8,727 nucleotides of DNA from BJGN01 sp041159865. Lineage in GTDB: Bacteria; Bacteroidota; Bacteroidia; Chitinophagales; Saprospiraceae. Shown here piece by piece: positions 6,657 through 8,727 of the stretch. Every line of letters starts with the position of its first letter. The stretch's first letter is position 1. The stretch covers positions 1 to 8,727 of the forward strand of contig JBEAXK010000065.1 of NCBI GenBank assembly GCA_041159865.1, written 5' to 3'. The notes under the pieces were generated by a model. It was not told the origin of the DNA. It made no database searches and saw nothing but the letters and a program-made list of their open reading frames with translations. A program made the translations under genes and the position numbers.

Positions 6657-7407
6657 GGGTAATATTCAATTGGTAGGTGCAGGACCAGGCGATCCTGAAT
6701 TAATTACCTTAAAGGGAATTAAAGCAATTAAACAGGCTACCTATATATTATATGACGCACTTATCCACAAAGATTTATTAAAATATAATCGAAGTGCAAT
6801 CAAAACTTTCGTTGGAAAGAGAGCTGGGTTACACTCCATTTCACAAAGGGAAATTTCCTTGAAAATGGTTGAATTAGCAGGTAGAGGGGAGCGGGTAGTG
6901 AGACTAAAAGGGGGCGATGTTTTTGTTTTTGGTAGAGCAAGTGAAGAATTAACAATGGCAAGATTGGCAGGCATAGAAACGGGAGTAATCCCTGGTATTT
7001 CCTCCTTTAGTGGCATAAGTTCCAGGCATAAAATACCCTTGACTCAAAGAGGCATTTCGGAAAGTTTTTGGGTAGTAACAGGTACAACAGCAGACGGACA
7101 AGTCTCGGGTGATATCGTTCATGCGGCCAAATCGACTGCAACGGTCATTGTGTTTATGGGACTTGGTAAAATAAATGAAATATGCACTATTTTTAAGCAA
7201 TACAAACCGCTTGATTATCCTGTTGCTGTTATATCAAACGGTACTTTGCCAGAAGAAAAAACACTCTTATCCACCATAGAAAATATAGCTTTTCAAGTAA
7301 AGGAAAATGATATTGAGGCTCCAGCTCTTTTTATTTTTGGTCCTGTTTTGCAATCAGACTTTGTCGCATTAAAAAATCAGGTTAATTTAGACTACGTTTA
7401 CGCATGA
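6640..7407 (+). CDS. cobA: Uroporphyrinogen-III C-methyltransferase (SUMT)
   Basis: Cytosolic enzyme of 255 residues that transfers two methyl groups from S-adenosylmethionine to C2 and C7 of uroporphyrinogen III, giving precorrin-2 for siroheme. The length is typical of a stand-alone SUMT. Family landmarks appear in order: VGAGPGDPE (12-20, the SAM-binding glycine loop), VGKR (58-61), RLKGGDVFVFGR (88-99), VIPGISS (116-122), IPLTQRGISES (132-142), VFMG (171-174) and FGPV (233-236). The usual LTHR is LTQR here, a conservative change outside the core. The start lies 17 bases inside the reductase gene and the stop overlaps the next ATG, which implies translational coupling. Its position between the siroheme enzyme and the next siroheme gene indicates siroheme rather than cobalamin as the end product. 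The precorrin-2 dehydrogenase domain that is fused in E. coli CysG is a separate gene here. Confidence 0.94.
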   Translation: MNRLIRGNIQLVGAGPGDPELITLKGIKAIKQATYILYDALIHKDLLKYNRSAIKTFVGKRAGLHSISQREISLKMVELAGRGERVVRLKGGDVFVFGRASEELTMARLAGIETGVIPGISSFSGISSRHKIPLTQRGISESFWVVTGTTADGQVSGDIVHAAKSTATVIVFMGLGKINEICTIFKQYKPLDYPVAVISNGTLPEEKTLLSTIENIAFQVKENDIEAPALFIFGPVLQSDFVALKNQVNLDYVYA

Positions 7408-7979
7408 ATACCTTATATCCCATATTTATCAAACCAGAAAATATACGAATATTAATTGTCGGAGGTGGAAATGTTGCCTTAGAAAAACTTTCCTTTATAT
7501 ATAAATCCAGCCCACAGGCTATTGTTACGTTGGTTTCCCCCATGATAAGACCAGAAACATTAGATTTTATTGAAGATAAAGAGGTAACCATTATCAATGA
7601 GAAATATAAGCCGGTCTTTTTAAAAGGCCATCAGTTAGTGATTGCAACCACTGATGATAAGGAAGTAAATAAACAGGTTTCAGCGGAAGCAAGGAAAGAA
7701 GGAATTTTAGTAAATATAGCGGATACGCCTGATTTATGCGATTTTTATTTAGGAGGAATAGTAACCAAGGGCCATTTAAAAATCGCCATTTCAACCCAAG
7801 GAAAATCACCCACGTTTGCCAAAAGAATGCGAGAGTGGCTGGAAGCTATCATTCCTGCCGAAATAGACGAATCTATACAAAACTTATACGCAGTTCGAAA
7901 TAAATTAAGGGGAGATTTTTCAGCAAAATTAAAGCAGATGGACGAAATAACGGCCTCATTTATTCCTGAAAAAAATTAA
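7404..7979 (+). CDS. Precorrin-2 dehydrogenase (Met8/CysG N-terminal type), possible ferrochelatase
   Basis: A 191-residue protein that oxidises precorrin-2 to sirohydrochlorin with NAD+, the second step of siroheme synthesis. The Rossmann loop VGGGNVALEK is at 19-28. The family's catalytic region reads VNIADTPDLCDF (103-114); D107 appears to match the aspartate (Asp104 in enteric CysG) needed for dehydrogenation and iron insertion. AISTQGKSP (128-136) and AKRMREWLEAIIP (139-151) match the dimerisation part of the family, and S135 falls at the serine that is phosphorylated in Salmonella CysG. The length is close to single-function SirC-type proteins and shorter than yeast Met8, so iron insertion may be done here or by a chelatase elsewhere. 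The ATG shares four bases (ATGA) with the preceding stop. The gene ends 23 bases before the next start, and its stop codon lies in a candidate promoter. Confidence 0.88.
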   Translation: MNTLYPIFIKPENIRILIVGGGNVALEKLSFIYKSSPQAIVTLVSPMIRPETLDFIEDKEVTIINEKYKPVFLKGHQLVIATTDDKEVNKQVSAEARKEGILVNIADTPDLCDFYLGGIVTKGHLKIAISTQGKSPTFAKRMREWLEAIIPAEIDESIQNLYAVRNKLRGDFSAKLKQMDEITASFIPEKN

Positions 7980-7992
7980 CTTTGCAAGTTAA
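7976..7992. repeat. Short inverted repeat across the operon end and next promoter
   Basis: TTAACTT (7976-7982) and AAGTTAA (7986-7992) are perfect reverse complements around TGC. After one A-A mismatch, the flanking AAA (7972-7974) and TTT (7994-7996) also pair. The repeat spans the dehydrogenase stop codon and the start of the next gene's leader. It could weakly terminate the siroheme operon (AT-rich stem, short T-run) or be an operator over the -7 element it overlaps. Only the symmetry is certain. Confidence 0.4.
7977..7984 (+). promoter_or_regulatory. Candidate -7 promoter element of the wlbA-like gene
   Basis: TAACTTTG, followed by C, fits the Bacteroidota -7 consensus TAnnTTTG exactly. 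Its first three bases are the TAA stop of the dehydrogenase gene. Transcription would start near 7989-7991 and leave a 12-14 base leader before the ATG at 8003. No TTG is present at the -33 distance. The site suggests that the next gene begins a new transcription unit despite the 23-base gap. Confidence 0.45.
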
Positions 7993-8002
7993 ATTTCGAC
8001 AA

Positions 8003-8727
8003 ATGAAAAAATTTGCCCTCATAGGTGCATCGGGATATATAGCTCCACGACACATGAAAGCCATTAAAGAAACAGGAAATGACCTGGTAGCTGCAATGGA
8101 TAAATTTGATTCAGTGGGTATTATAGATAGTTATTTCCCTAATACGCAGTTTTTTACAGAATTTGAGCGCTTTGACAGACACGTTGAAAAGCTAAAAAGA
8201 GATCAGCAACAAATAGATTTTGTAAGTGTTTGTTCACCAAATTATCTACACGATTCACATATTAGATTTGGACTCAGAGTAGGTGCTGATGTGATTTGTG
8301 AAAAACCTATTGTGTTAAATCCTTGGAATATTGATGCTTTACAGGAGATAGAAAAAGAGACGGGGAAAAAGGTCAATACCATTTTACAGTTGCGCCTTCA
8401 TCCGAGTGTCATTGCCTTAAGGGAACGAATTCACCGACAACCAAAGAATAAAAAATGGGACGTAGATTTGTCTTATATAACGTCTCGTGGAAACTGGTAT
8501 TTTACAAGCTGGAAGGGCGATTTATCTAAATCAGGTGGCATTGCAACCAATATTGGCGTTCATTTTTTTGATATGTTAAGCTGGATATTTGGCAGTGTCC
8601 AGGAAAATATAGTTCATGTTCAAACACACAATACGGCAGCTGGGTTTCTGGAATTTGAAAATGCACGGGTTCGTTGGTTTTTGAGTATCGATTATAATAC
8701 CATTCCAGAGGAATTTAAAGCAAAGGG
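8003..8727 (+). CDS. wlbA: UDP-N-acetyl-2-amino-2-deoxy-glucuronate 3-dehydrogenase, WlbA/WbpB type (partial)
   Basis: The first 241 residues of a Gfo/Idh/MocA oxidoreductase; the gene runs off the window, and family members are a little over 300 residues. WlbA/WbpB oxidises C3 of UDP-GlcNAc uronic acid with NAD+, the step before 3-amination on the way to UDP-diacetylated mannuronic or glucuronic acid sugars for O-antigen or other surface glycans. Landmarks include ALIGASGYIAPRH (5-17, nucleotide loop), VSVCSPNYLH (74-83), VICEKP (97-102, catalytic Lys101), ITSRGNWY (159-166), SWKGD (169-173) and ATNIGVHFFDML (181-192, with His187 in the active site). The GYIAPRH and SRGNWY stretches are specific to this subfamily rather than general Gfo/Idh proteins. 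The ATG at 8003 gives the canonical MKKFALIGA start. The gene is unrelated in function to the siroheme operon and probably opens a polysaccharide locus beyond the window. Confidence 0.9.
   Translation, partial: MKKFALIGASGYIAPRHMKAIKETGNDLVAAMDKFDSVGIIDSYFPNTQFFTEFERFDRHVEKLKRDQQQIDFVSVCSPNYLHDSHIRFGLRVGADVICEKPIVLNPWNIDALQEIEKETGKKVNTILQLRLHPSVIALRERIHRQPKNKKWDVDLSYITSRGNWYFTSWKGDLSKSGGIATNIGVHFFDMLSWIFGSVQENIVHVQTHNTAAGFLEFENARVRWFLSIDYNTIPEEFKAK

Overview
The window looks like chromosomal DNA of a member of the phylum Bacteroidota, possibly near the Saprospiria. Four things point there: low GC with AT-rich spacers; a C-terminal type IX secretion (T9SS) sorting domain at the left edge; a large secreted protein ending in the dockerin-like module common in Saprospiraceae-type surface proteins; and TAnnTTTG-type -7 promoter elements instead of sigma70 boxes. 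Shine-Dalgarno sequences are essentially absent, as usual in this phylum. The placement is inference from family resemblance, because no rRNA gene is present.

Layout from left to right. Bases 2-121 (+) are the tail of a T9SS cargo protein. Bases 122-542 are a spacer between convergent genes, with a hairpin, a 16-bp palindrome and no gene I can support. Bases 543-4397 (-) encode a 1284-residue, cysteine-rich secreted protein with HYR-like modules, a CarboxypepD_reg-like domain and a terminal dockerin-like module. Its only usable start is TTG. Bases 4398-4583 are a divergent spacer with a 9+4+9 inverted repeat and candidate promoters. Bases 4584-7979 (+) hold three overlapping genes: a siroheme/4Fe-4S sulfite (or nitrite) reductase with a HEPN-like C-terminal extension, uroporphyrinogen-III C-methyltransferase, and a Met8/CysG-N-type precorrin-2 dehydrogenase. 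A separate promoter appears to overlap the last stop codon. It would drive the final gene (8003 to the window edge), a WlbA/WbpB-type UDP-GlcNAcA 3-dehydrogenase that runs off the window.

Functionally, the central operon is a self-contained assimilatory unit. The methyltransferase makes precorrin-2 from uroporphyrinogen III, the dehydrogenase oxidises it to sirohydrochlorin, and after iron insertion the siroheme is used by the reductase in the same transcript. A Lys-x-Lys pair in the reductase favours sulfite as substrate. The wlbA-like gene probably opens a surface-polysaccharide locus that lies mostly outside the window. I see no tRNA, rRNA, CRISPR array, insertion sequence or integrase. 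No wholly new system is evident. The less ordinary points are the HEPN-like fusion on the reductase, the dockerin-ended secreted protein without a sorting domain, its TTG start with an overlapping mini-ORF, and the operator-like palindrome in front of the reductase operon.
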